Positions 1 to 7,478 of a stretch of DNA of 64,000 bases are shown here, piece by piece. A model generated the notes under the pieces. The model saw only the letters and a program-made list of their open reading frames with translations. It made no database searches and was not told where the DNA came from. A program made the translations under genes and the position numbers. The stretch covers positions 558,001 to 622,000 of the forward strand of contig NZ_JAUSUM010000002.1 in NCBI RefSeq assembly GCF_030813635.1, in the 5' to 3' direction. Every line of letters starts with the position of its first letter. The stretch's first letter is position 1. The stretch comes from Salibacterium salarium. GTDB lineage: Bacteria > Bacillota > Bacilli > Bacillales > Marinococcaceae.

Positions 1-330
1 CTTATTATCTTTGGCAAGTTCATCATCAACTTTAAATGACGGCGTTAGAAACTCAAATAAGAAATAACCAATAATTAGAAACACAAAACCGGTCAATCCC
101 CATGTCAACGTTTCTGTGAGCGAAAAAGCATATTCGGCGGATGTCTTCATAATATAAGACAATCCATAAATTTTACCAGCAACGGAAAGTGAAACAGCAA
201 TGTTTCCGTTTTTGATTTCTTCCATGTCCTTGAATTTAGTCACCTTTTCAAAAATAAACATGGCAACAAAGATAATAGCCATAATAATAACAAACCATCT
301 TACTGAGTCCATTAATACTGTCCATTCCAT
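1..330 (-). CDS. DUF350-family membrane protein (partial, runs off the window start)
   Basis: The reverse strand reads open from an ATG at 330 to base 1 with no stop, so the 3' end lies outside the window. The 110 visible residues begin MEWTVLMDSVRW. They contain one hydrophobic helix (about residues 12-28), a polar loop, a segment containing GNIAVSLSVAGKIYGL, and a second helix near residues 75-98. The GN-x-AVS pattern after the first helix is typical of DUF350 (YjfL-type) inner-membrane proteins. A GAGGAGG ribosome binding site lies just upstream. It follows the DUF4247 lipoprotein gene by 28 nt on the same strand, and both diverge from pspA. DUF350 genes often neighbour PspA genes. The molecular function is unknown. 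Confidence 0.75.
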   Translation of the reverse strand, partial: MEWTVLMDSVRWFVIIMAIIFVAMFIFEKVTKFKDMEEIKNGNIAVSLSVAGKIYGLSYIMKTSAEYAFSLTETLTWGLTGFVFLIIGYFLFEFLTPSFKVDDELAKDNK

Positions 331-358
331 TATAAATTCCTCCTCGATAAAAGTATAT

Positions 359-904
359 TTATTTTCCTGTCCCTAGACCGCCACCACGGTTATTTGTTGA
401 ACTAACAGATCCCGAGCGATTCGATCCTCGCTCTCCTGGATTTTGATGGTAGTTCCCTCCCGTGCCAACATAGCCTTCATATCCTCTATCTCTATTCTGA
501 TTTCCCATGTTGTATAGATCCCCAATTATACGAAACATTGCATACGTTTCAAGCATAGAGGGACTATAATTGTTCTCAACAAATTCTTTTTCAGACACTT
601 CTACTAATGTATCCTGTTGTTCCTCTGGATCTTCCATTACTTGTACAAGCCGGTCTTCATAAGCTAAAAACATCCGTTCTTCATCTTCTTCAGATATATC
701 TTCTGGTTCGTCTTCTCCTTGAATGGTTTGAGCCACTTCAGGAACGGTTTCCCCCGCCGCACGGTAAACATACGATTCATTGTTCGCATCGTCTTCCATC
801 ACATTTTCCAAATCATATGTATCGGCTATAAAGTCACCTGAGGGGATACAACCGGTAAGTAGAACGGCTGTTACAATAAAACCGATTATTACTTTTTTTG
901 GCAC
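359..904 (-). CDS. DUF4247-like lipoprotein
   Basis: The GTG at 904 is chosen as start because an AAGGAGG site sits 7 nt upstream and the product then begins with a lipoprotein signal peptide: MPKKV, a hydrophobic stretch, then the lipobox LLTGC. A longer in-frame start at 946 would put 14 polar residues before the signal. The mature part is strongly acidic (about residues 40-100), and the tail from about residue 135 is rich in Gly, Asn, Arg and Ser. Length (181 aa) and architecture fit the DUF4247 family of Bacillales, which is often encoded beside DUF350 and PspA genes. The product is probably anchored outside the cytoplasmic membrane. Its role is unknown; an envelope-stress role is inferred from the neighbours only. 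Confidence 0.7.
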   Translation of the reverse strand: MPKKVIIGFIVTAVLLTGCIPSGDFIADTYDLENVMEDDANNESYVYRAAGETVPEVAQTIQGEDEPEDISEEDEERMFLAYEDRLVQVMEDPEEQQDTLVEVSEKEFVENNYSPSMLETYAMFRIIGDLYNMGNQNRDRGYEGYVGTGGNYHQNPGERGSNRSGSVSSTNNRGGGLGTGK

Positions 905-1196
905 GACGTTTCCTCCTTTTCCCTCGTTATATGTATATACAGACAAATGATTTCTTGGATTACCTATCCACTTTCGGTCATATAGTGAAATATAATGGTT
1001 TTCGCACGACTTTTATTTTACGAGATAAACAACTAAATGAAAAGTAAAAATACAGGATTTATATAAAAATTATAAATGTTGGATTTGAATAGTTAAAAAT
1101 ATTTTAATACAACAAGAAATCAAGTATAATGTAAAGTGTACAAATACTAGTTGAATAGGTATTAAAAAATATAAATAGAGTTTCAGGAGGATTTCG
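905..1196. promoter_or_regulatory. Divergent intergenic region, DUF4247 operon / pspA
   Basis: This AT-rich 292 bp separates the leftward lipoprotein-DUF350 unit from pspA. On the plus strand a perfect -10 hexamer TATAAT lies at 1125-1130. The hexamer 17 bp upstream (TTTTAA) matches the -35 consensus poorly, so a second factor or a different sigma factor may be involved. I found no convincing sigma-W motif pair. The pspA ribosome binding site (CAGGAGG) lies 7 nt before its ATG. Confidence 0.4.
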
Positions 1197-1874
1197 ATGA
1201 GTATTTTTAAACGACTAAAAGATGTAACACTTTCCAATATGAACGCTTTGTTGGATCGAGCGGAAGACCCGGAGAAATTATTGGATCAGTATTTGCTTGA
1301 TATGGAAAAAGACATGACGGAAGCAGAAAAGAGCGTCGCTCAACAGATAAGCATTGAGAAGAAATTTAAAAAACAATTAGATGATGCCGAAGAAATGAGA
1401 GATAAACGACAATCCCAAGCAGAAAAAGCAATTGAAAAAGGAGACGAAGACCTTGCCAGAAGGGCATTAGAAGATAAAAATCAACACCAGCAAACGATGG
1501 ATGACCTATCTTCTACTTATGAAGACGCAAAACAGTCGAGCCAACAACTGCGTGATCAATTGCAAGATATGAAAAGAGAATACGAAAAAATGAAAGCGAA
1601 AAAAGAAACCCTAAAAGCAAGGGCCAGTTCTGCTAAAGCTCAGAAGAAAATAAACGATTCTATGTCTGGTTTTGGTTCAGATAATGCTTCCGCTGGATTT
1701 GACCGTATGTCAGATAAAGTGAATGAACTAGAAGCAGAGGCAGAAACAAGCCAGGAACTTAGAGGATCCAATACATCACTTGATGATGAGCTGGATGCTT
1801 TAGATAATAATGACGTGGATGATGAGCTAGAAGCACTTAAATCCAAAATGAACAACAAAAACAAGTCAGAATAA
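1197..1874 (+). CDS. pspA: PspA/IM30 (Vipp1) family phage-shock protein
   Basis: The 225-aa product starts MSIFKRLKDVTLSNMNALLDRAEDPEKLLDQYL, the classic PspA/IM30 N-terminus with the amphipathic helix followed by the AEDPEKLLDQ motif. Residues about 25-150 form a long charged coiled coil. The C-terminus (about 180-225) is acidic and probably disordered. Proteins of this family polymerise on the inner face of the membrane and protect it from leakage under envelope stress. The ATG has a strong CAGGAGG site 7 nt upstream. The gene stands alone, divergent from the DUF4247-DUF350 pair, and is followed by a strong intrinsic terminator. Confidence 0.93.
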   Translation: MSIFKRLKDVTLSNMNALLDRAEDPEKLLDQYLLDMEKDMTEAEKSVAQQISIEKKFKKQLDDAEEMRDKRQSQAEKAIEKGDEDLARRALEDKNQHQQTMDDLSSTYEDAKQSSQQLRDQLQDMKREYEKMKAKKETLKARASSAKAQKKINDSMSGFGSDNASAGFDRMSDKVNELEAEAETSQELRGSNTSLDDELDALDNNDVDDELEALKSKMNNKNKSE

Positions 1875-1881
1875 TCATCTC

Positions 1882-1905
1882 CCCTCCTTAAAGGAGGGTT
1901 TTTTC
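1882..1905 (+). terminator. Intrinsic terminator after pspA
   Basis: A CCCTCC / GGAGGG stem (1882-1887 and 1893-1898) with a TTAAA loop is followed by six T residues. It begins 8 bases after the pspA stop. Confidence 0.85.
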
Positions 1906-1944
1906 TATACATAAAACAAAGGAATAGAAAGAAGGTACTTCATC

Positions 1945-2745
1945 GTGATGCGCCCCAATAAGATTTTATATTTCACAGAAATCATGGCTGTCTTTTCTAT
2001 TATCACAGGTTGTTCTCTTTTCGAGGATTCCTCTACCAAGGATATGACTATTCGGATTTCAGCAGCGAGTAGCCTTCAAGATGTAATGGGGGAAGTTGAA
2101 ACAATCATTGAGACACGTCACCCGACGATGGATGTTGTTTTTAATTACGGATCTTCAGGTTCCCTAAAGCAACAACTTTCACAAGGTGCTCCTATTGATT
2201 TGTATCTATCCGCTTCAACAGACACGGTACATGCGTTATTGGAAGATGGAACATTGAAAGAAAAAAACGTGGTAAACTTTCTACAAAATGAACTTGTTCT
2301 GATTGAACCAGTTAACAATGATTCATACATTGAAAAGGTAGAAGACATCACTGATGAGAGGTTCGAAAAAATTGCAATTGGTACACCTGAAAGTGTTCCT
2401 GCAGGAAAGTATGCTGTAGAAACGTTGAAGAACATTAACGTTTTTCAAGATGTAAGTCCCCATTTCATTCAAGCTAAAAATGTTCGACAAGTACTAACCT
2501 ATGTTGAAAATGAGAACGTGGACGCTGGTTTCGTTTATAAAACAGATGCGAAGTTATCTGATGAAGTAAACATTGCAACAGAAGTGGACAATAACTATCA
2601 TTCTCCTATTATTTATCCTGCCGCAATGACAAATAGAGGAGCAGAGAATGACGAAGTACAAGCGCTATTTAATTTTTTCCAAAGCGAAGAATTTAAAAAC
2701 ATTGCTGAAGAATACGGTTTTAAAGCGCAGGTGGGGTCAAATTGA
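1945..2745 (+). CDS. modA: Molybdate ABC transporter substrate-binding lipoprotein ModA
   Basis: This 266-aa periplasmic-binding-type protein has an N-terminal hydrophobic segment ending in the lipobox IITGC (Cys about 23), so it should be tethered outside the membrane. The mature part opens with IRISAASSLQDVM, the signature oxyanion-binding start of ModA proteins, followed by NYGSSGSLKQQL and later the VPAGKYA and DAGFVYKTDA segments of the family. It binds molybdate or tungstate and delivers it to ModB. The GTG at 1945 has AAGG 9 nt upstream; ATG at 1948 is the alternative. Its stop overlaps the TTG start of modB by 4 nt, so translation is probably coupled. It begins an apparent modA-modB-mobA operon. 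Confidence 0.92.
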   Translation: MMRPNKILYFTEIMAVFSIITGCSLFEDSSTKDMTIRISAASSLQDVMGEVETIIETRHPTMDVVFNYGSSGSLKQQLSQGAPIDLYLSASTDTVHALLEDGTLKEKNVVNFLQNELVLIEPVNNDSYIEKVEDITDERFEKIAIGTPESVPAGKYAVETLKNINVFQDVSPHFIQAKNVRQVLTYVENENVDAGFVYKTDAKLSDEVNIATEVDNNYHSPIIYPAAMTNRGAENDEVQALFNFFQSEEFKNIAEEYGFKAQVGSN

Positions 2746-3404
2746 TATATACGGTCTCTTTTTGGAATCCAGTTATATTATCTCTAGAAACAGCTCTGGT
2801 CGCACTTGTTATTATTATTTTATTAGGGACTCTTGCTGGAAAAAGTATGGCGCGGTCAACATTCCCTGGTAAAACATTTCTAGAAACAATCTTTCTGCTT
2901 CCGACCGTATTGCCCCCCACAGTAACCGGCTTTTTACTTATAATTATATTTGGCAGTCAAAGTTTCATCGGAAAGTTTATTGAGGTTATTTTCCAACAGT
3001 CCCTTATGTTCACATGGACTGCAGCGGTTATTACAGCAACGGTCGTAGGCTTTCCATTTATGTATCAATCAGTAAAAACGGGATTAAACCAAGTAGATGA
3101 GAATATAGAACATGCGGCAAGAACGGATGGTGCAAACGAATGGCATGTGTTTTTCTTCATTTCGCTCCCCCTTTGCTTTCGATCTATTGTCTCAGGCATT
3201 ATACTTAGTTTCACTAGAGCTTTAGGAGAATTCGGAGCGACATTTATGTTTGCTGGAAATCTGCCGGGATTAACTCAAACTGTTCCTATTGCTATTTTCA
3301 CTTCCATGGAGGCCGGAAATATGGAGCTAGCATGGGCCTGGGTCTTATCTATTGTGATTATATCTTTTTTAATGTTGTTTTTCCTTCGTACATATACTGA
3401 TTAA
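2742..3404 (+). CDS. modB: Molybdate ABC transporter permease ModB
   Basis: This 220-aa integral membrane protein has about five transmembrane helices. The cytoplasmic EAA loop (about residues 122-145: EHAARTDGANEWHVFF) docks the ATPase in this family, and the LLPTVLPPTVTGFLL segment is typical of ModB. The TTG start overlaps the modA stop and is preceded by AGGTGGGG. It forms the channel of the molybdate importer. No ModC ATPase gene follows; the next gene is mobA. The transporter therefore needs an ATPase encoded elsewhere. Confidence 0.92.
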   Translation: MIYTVSFWNPVILSLETALVALVIIILLGTLAGKSMARSTFPGKTFLETIFLLPTVLPPTVTGFLLIIIFGSQSFIGKFIEVIFQQSLMFTWTAAVITATVVGFPFMYQSVKTGLNQVDENIEHAARTDGANEWHVFFFISLPLCFRSIVSGIILSFTRALGEFGATFMFAGNLPGLTQTVPIAIFTSMEAGNMELAWAWVLSIVIISFLMLFFLRTYTD

Positions 3405-3421
3405 CTAAAGGAGAGGTGAAA

Positions 3422-4006
3422 ATGAACATAACCGGTGTTGTACTTGCTGGCGGGAAATCGTCTCGGTACGGAAAACAGAAGATATTTGAATCCTACCAAG
3501 ATATTCCCTTTTATAGACATAGTGTTCAAGCTTTTATACAAGGCGGAGTATCTTCGATTTATATCGTTACGAACCAAGAACTATCCGTTTCTTTCTCAAC
3601 AAACGATTCTCCTGTTATTCCTCTTATTATAGAGCAATCAAAGCACGAAGGTCCGTTAAATGCACTTGCCGCAGCAATGCAAACATTAAAAAAGACAGAC
3701 TGGTTTTTCATCCTGCCTGCCGATGTCCCATTTATTCAACCTGATTTTGTCCATAAAATGATTTCTACTGTAACAGAAGAATTTGATGCTTTTATTCCTG
3801 TGACAAGAAAAAAACAGCAGCCACTTCATGGAGTGTACCACTGCTCTTCTCTTCCCATTATCGAACAACTACTTGATCAAAATGAAAAAAGTATGAAACA
3901 ACTTATTGAAAAACTGTCCGTCTATTTTCTGTCTTTTTCAAATGAATGTCTTGATTTCACTAATATAAATCATAAGGAAGACTGGCCGTCTTCCTTAGAT
4001 ATATGA
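3422..4006 (+). CDS. mobA: Molybdenum cofactor guanylyltransferase MobA
   Basis: The product transfers GMP from GTP to molybdopterin-Mo to make the guanine dinucleotide cofactor. The N-terminus carries the nucleotidyltransferase signature GVVLAGGKSSRYGKQK (residues 5-20), then EGPLNALAAAM (about 77-87) and the metal-binding LPADVPF (Asp101). Length of 194 aa is normal for MobA. ATG 3422 is preferred over GTG 3416 because AAAGGAG (3407-3413) lies 8 nt upstream of the ATG and only 2 nt from the GTG. Clustering with modAB supports the call. Its last 12 nt overlap the convergent uroporphyrinogen-III synthase gene, with no room for a terminator between them. Confidence 0.88.
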   Translation: MNITGVVLAGGKSSRYGKQKIFESYQDIPFYRHSVQAFIQGGVSSIYIVTNQELSVSFSTNDSPVIPLIIEQSKHEGPLNALAAAMQTLKKTDWFFILPADVPFIQPDFVHKMISTVTEEFDAFIPVTRKKQQPLHGVYHCSSLPIIEQLLDQNEKSMKQLIEKLSVYFLSFSNECLDFTNINHKEDWPSSLDI

Positions 4007-4807
4007 TTTTGATAATTCAACTATCATTGCTCCCATACGTTCATTTTCAGGTGTTAAAAATCGATTAATTCCCTCTTCAGATAACGCTTCAGCTGTAACT
4101 TTACCAACAGCAACTGCAAGGGTATGTTTTTCAAACATTGCCCGAAGGTCTTTATCAAATTTTTGTTCCCTTGCATAACGAAACAACGAATGAACTTGCA
4201 TTTGTGTTGTAAAACAAATAGCATCATAGCTTTGACTAAGTATTTCTCTTTGAACGGCTTCCAATGTCTTTGATTCCGGTGCAATATGTTTGTAGGGCAA
4301 CAATTCTGTAACAGAAGCGGCTCCTTTTGATTTTAAAAATTCCGTTAATTTTGGAGCTCTCACGCCATGAAGTTGGACTGTTACGTGCATGTTATCAAAA
4401 TTTTTATCTTCTAAAACTCTTATTAATCCAGAAGTTGTCCCATCACTATCTCTTGCATCAGGAGTTAGTCCGATGTTTTTTAAAACATTGGCCGTTTTGT
4501 ACCCACGAGCTGCTACATTAGCTCTTAGAATTCCTTTTTCAAAAAATTCTTTCTCTCCCATTTTTTCAGCAACATCTATAAGAGAGTTTAACCCCATGCC
4601 TGTTGTAAATACGTACCAGTCTTGTTGTTCATCTAAAATTTTTTGTAAATCCGATTTGAGCTCCTCTTCAGCTAAAAACGTCGTCCCCTGTAACGGACGA
4701 ACAACGGCCTCTCCTCCTTGCTTATTTATTAGCGATTCCATTTCTTCTGTTTTTCTTGAGGCTGCGATCATTACTCGCTTTCCAGTCAAACCTTTCCCCA
4801 ATACCAT
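3995..4807 (-). CDS. Uroporphyrinogen-III synthase (HemD family)
   Basis: The 270-aa product has the two alpha/beta domains of PF02602. Visible features are GKRVMIAASRK at the N-terminus, WYVFTTGMGL near residue 64, TVQLHGVRAPKL near 142, the linker LLPYKHIAPES, and DAICFTTQMQVHSLFR near 195. The enzyme cyclises hydroxymethylbilane to uroporphyrinogen III for haem or sirohaem. It is not beside other hem genes, so it may be a second copy, as found near nitrate/nitrite assimilation genes. That would suit the molybdenum context but is inference. ATG 4807 is 3 nt from AAGGAG; a TTG two codons later has better spacing (9 nt) and may be the true start. Confidence 0.78.
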   Translation of the reverse strand: MVLGKGLTGKRVMIAASRKTEEMESLINKQGGEAVVRPLQGTTFLAEEELKSDLQKILDEQQDWYVFTTGMGLNSLIDVAEKMGEKEFFEKGILRANVAARGYKTANVLKNIGLTPDARDSDGTTSGLIRVLEDKNFDNMHVTVQLHGVRAPKLTEFLKSKGAASVTELLPYKHIAPESKTLEAVQREILSQSYDAICFTTQMQVHSLFRYAREQKFDKDLRAMFEKHTLAVAVGKVTAEALSEEGINRFLTPENERMGAMIVELSKSYI

Positions 4808-4904
4808 CCACTCCTTTTCTTAAACTATAAAATGTAACGGCACATCAAACAAGTCTTTTCTTTAGAACAAAAGCCAAAGGCTAATTATCTTACTGTCTTA
4901 AACT

Positions 4905-4945
4905 AAAAGACAGAAACCAAAAAATACAGGTCTCTGTCTCTTTTT
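4905..4945 (-). terminator. Terminator after the MFS transporter gene
   Basis: AGACAGA (4908-4914) pairs with TCTGTCT (4933-4939), extended by an ACC/GGT pair after one mismatch. In the leftward direction it is followed by TTTT. It lies just beyond the MFS stop and could also stop rightward transcripts, since TTTTT follows on the plus strand. Confidence 0.65.
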
Positions 4946-4947
4946 AT

Positions 4948-6354
4948 TTATTCTACACTTTTGTGTTTGATAAAGAAACTTAGAATAAGTCCTAGAATAC
5001 CAAGTATAGATGCTACCCAAAATGCCATATTCACACCATGAATTAAGCCTTCGACGTTTACGTTCGGTGGTTCTCCCAAAGTCATCGTCGTCATTACAGT
5101 AACTAGTAAAGCGGTGCCTATAGAACCAGCTACTTGTCTCAACGTATTGTTCATGGCAGTACCGTGAGGAATAAGATGCCTTGGAAGTACATTTAAACCG
5201 GCTGTTGTAACAGGCATCATAACCATCGACACTCCAAGCATTCGCATAGCATATAACACTGTCATATAAGTGAATGTCGTTGACGTCGTAAGATCTGTAT
5301 ACATCACATTAGATAAAGTTACAAGCGTAAGTCCTATCACAGCAAGCCATCTTGCTCCGATTTTGTCAAAAATCCTTCCTGATATCGGCGACATTATTCC
5401 CATGAGTACTGCACCTGGCAGCATCATTAAACCTGATTCTGTAGCTGTAAAGTCACGCATGTTCTGCATATAAATCGGCAAAATTGTCGCTGCTCCAATC
5501 ATAGCCATGAATACGAGCATTCCAACACCTGTGGTTAAGGTAAACATGCCATATCGTAACACCCGTACTTCTAAAATAGGTTCTTCGAGCTTTAATTGAC
5601 GGAACGTAAAGATGACTAAACAAACAATGCCTATAATAAATGATAAGATTACTCCAAAACTGCCCCAGCCTTCGTTTCCAGCACTGCTGAATCCATAAAG
5701 AATCCCCCCAAAACCTAACGTAGATAATATAATTGAAGAAACATCTACTTTTGGAAATCTGCGTTCTGTCACGTTCTTCAATACGTAGTACGCAAAGAAT
5801 ATATCAATAACGGCGATTGGAAATACAATATAAAACAACGTTCTCCAGTGAAAATGATCAACCATAAAACCAGATAACGTTGGACCAATAGCTGGTGCAA
5901 ATGCGATAACCAGTCCTAAAAATCCCATCGCTTGTCCCCGCTTTTCAACAGGGAAGATAAGAAGTACGACTGTCTGCATTAATGGCATCATCACACCAGC
6001 AGCACTAGCTTGAACAACTCTTCCTACCATTAAAATTTGGAAATCAGGAGCTAAAGCACAAATCAAAGTACCTATCGCAAATGTAGTAATGGCTGTTAAA
6101 AATAACTTTCGTGTTGTAAACGTTTCAATTAAAAAGGCAGTAACGGGTATCATGATACCATTCACAAGCATAAATATCGTTGTTAGCCACTGGGCTGTAT
6201 TTTCTGTTATATTTAAATCTTCCATAATTGGAGGTAAAGCAGTTGCAAGTAACGTTTGGTTTAAAATAGCAACGAATGCTCCAACTAATAATACAGCCAT
6301 AATAGGAACCTTTTTTATTTTTGTTGGATCTTGTAAGTTATCTCTTTGAGTCAT
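4948..6354 (-). CDS. DHA2-type MFS multidrug efflux transporter
   Basis: This 468-aa protein is almost entirely hydrophobic, consistent with a 14-helix DHA2 drug:H+ antiporter of the EmrB/QacA/LmrB group. Family motifs include LLATALPPIMEDL after helix 1, QASAAGVMMPLMQTV (motif C-like region), GRIFDKIGARW between later helices and HGTAMNNTLRQVAGSIGTALL near residues 395-415. ATG 6354 has GAAGG 8 nt upstream. It follows a TetR gene by 31 nt on the same strand, so the pump is probably co-transcribed with and repressed by that regulator. The substrate cannot be read from the sequence. Confidence 0.88.
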   Translation of the reverse strand: MTQRDNLQDPTKIKKVPIMAVLLVGAFVAILNQTLLATALPPIMEDLNITENTAQWLTTIFMLVNGIMIPVTAFLIETFTTRKLFLTAITTFAIGTLICALAPDFQILMVGRVVQASAAGVMMPLMQTVVLLIFPVEKRGQAMGFLGLVIAFAPAIGPTLSGFMVDHFHWRTLFYIVFPIAVIDIFFAYYVLKNVTERRFPKVDVSSIILSTLGFGGILYGFSSAGNEGWGSFGVILSFIIGIVCLVIFTFRQLKLEEPILEVRVLRYGMFTLTTGVGMLVFMAMIGAATILPIYMQNMRDFTATESGLMMLPGAVLMGIMSPISGRIFDKIGARWLAVIGLTLVTLSNVMYTDLTTSTTFTYMTVLYAMRMLGVSMVMMPVTTAGLNVLPRHLIPHGTAMNNTLRQVAGSIGTALLVTVMTTMTLGEPPNVNVEGLIHGVNMAFWVASILGILGLILSFFIKHKSVE

Positions 6355-6385
6355 GATATACGCCTTCTTTTCTTTAATATTACTT

Positions 6386-7255
6386 TTACTCTATGAATTG
6401 TTCTATTGCTTCGATGTCACGTAATGAAGGGGTTTCTTTCAAATAAGAAATAACGGCTTTCATTAAAAAGACGCGTGGTGCCTGCTGTTGTAACTCTTCT
6501 TCTAAAAAGTCTAAAGAAGCTAATAACTCTTCTTTCTGTTTCTCGTTTGTCACACACGTTTCAATTTCACTTTTTATCGCAGCTAACGTCTCATCTCGCT
6601 CTTCCTCTTTTGTCTTTTTCTCCGGATATTTCCCCATCTCTTCATATTCTTTCATTAAATCATTTGTTAATATTGGATTTAAATGAGATCCGTGTTCAAC
6701 TAATACATCTAACTTCGCTACAATCTCTTTAGCAAAGGTTTCAGGATTCTCAGTCTCATTATTTTCTTTTATAAGTGTAATATACTCTTTCATTGCCCCC
6801 TGTAAAAACAAAACATGGTCCCAAATTTGAGGTCTTATCACATCACCGTACACTTCCGTCAGCCATTCTTTATGCCAACTAATCATTGCTGCTTTTGTTT
6901 TTTTCATAAGTGGCAGCAACTTTTTGTTTTCATGGATAGGTACGACCTTATACAGCAACAGGAAGAACTCACGATTGTTGTACAGTCCCTCTAATTCCAA
7001 AGATATTTTTTTGATAAGTTGTTCTTTAGCAGATAATGACTGATCTAGATTCACATTTTTTGCCCGCCAAAGCATTTGCTGATGGTTATAACGAAATACT
7101 TCAATTAATAAATCTTCTTTTGAAGCAAAATAATTATAAAAGCTTCCTTTAGATATACCGCAATAAGATACTATTTCCTGCACAGATGTTGAAAAGTAAC
7201 CTTTCTCCGAAAACAATTTTAAAGCTGCAACAACAATGGTTTCATGTTTATCCAT
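6386..7255 (-). CDS. TetR/AcrR-family repressor of the adjacent MFS pump
   Basis: Residues 1-50 form a canonical TetR helix-turn-helix: VAALKLFSEKGYFSTSVQEIVSYCGISKGSFYNYFASKEDLL. The protein is 289 aa, longer than the usual 190-220. The extra length is a charged, Glu/Lys-rich C-terminal segment (about 200-289). It is first in a two-gene unit with the MFS transporter. A sigma-A promoter (7340-7368) and a short palindrome (7292-7307) lie upstream, fitting autorepression released by a pump substrate. The ligand is unknown. Confidence 0.88.
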   Translation of the reverse strand: MDKHETIVVAALKLFSEKGYFSTSVQEIVSYCGISKGSFYNYFASKEDLLIEVFRYNHQQMLWRAKNVNLDQSLSAKEQLIKKISLELEGLYNNREFFLLLYKVVPIHENKKLLPLMKKTKAAMISWHKEWLTEVYGDVIRPQIWDHVLFLQGAMKEYITLIKENNETENPETFAKEIVAKLDVLVEHGSHLNPILTNDLMKEYEEMGKYPEKKTKEEERDETLAAIKSEIETCVTNEKQKEELLASLDFLEEELQQQAPRVFLMKAVISYLKETPSLRDIEAIEQFIE

Positions 7256-7291
7256 TCGTCATTCATACTTCCTTTCTACGAAGTGCAATGT

Positions 7292-7307
7292 ATGACTATA
7301 AAGTCAT
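7292..7307. promoter_or_regulatory. Candidate TetR operator
   Basis: ATGACT and AGTCAT form a perfect 6-bp dyad with a 4-bp spacer. It lies between the predicted transcription start and the tetR ATG, about 37 nt upstream of the ATG, as expected for an autorepressor site. Binding by this particular protein is inferred. Confidence 0.45.
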
Positions 7308-7339
7308 TATAGAACCAGTAAGTTTTTGAAACCTATTAT

Positions 7340-7368
7340 ATTCTATATCTCTCTTATTCACTTGTCAA
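7340..7368 (-). promoter_or_regulatory. Sigma-A promoter of the tetR-MFS unit
   Basis: On the minus strand a perfect -35 TTGACA (7363-7368) and a -10 TAGAAT (7340-7345) are separated by exactly 17 bp. An 8-bp inverted repeat (GTAAGTTT at 7318-7325, AAACTTAC at 7375-7382) brackets this promoter. Confidence 0.75.
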
Positions 7369-7478
7369 AATAAGAAACTTACTTCTTACGAAAAATCTTT
7401 GCGCTTGAAAGACATCGTCTCGTTACGGTAAAGTGTGTTATCATTACAATTAGTTTATATAGTAAAGGATGTATGTTC

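Noticed and set aside
1640-1912. A Ser/Leu-rich minus-strand frame opposite the pspA 3' end.
   Set aside because: Shadow of the acidic pspA tail, and it runs through the terminator.
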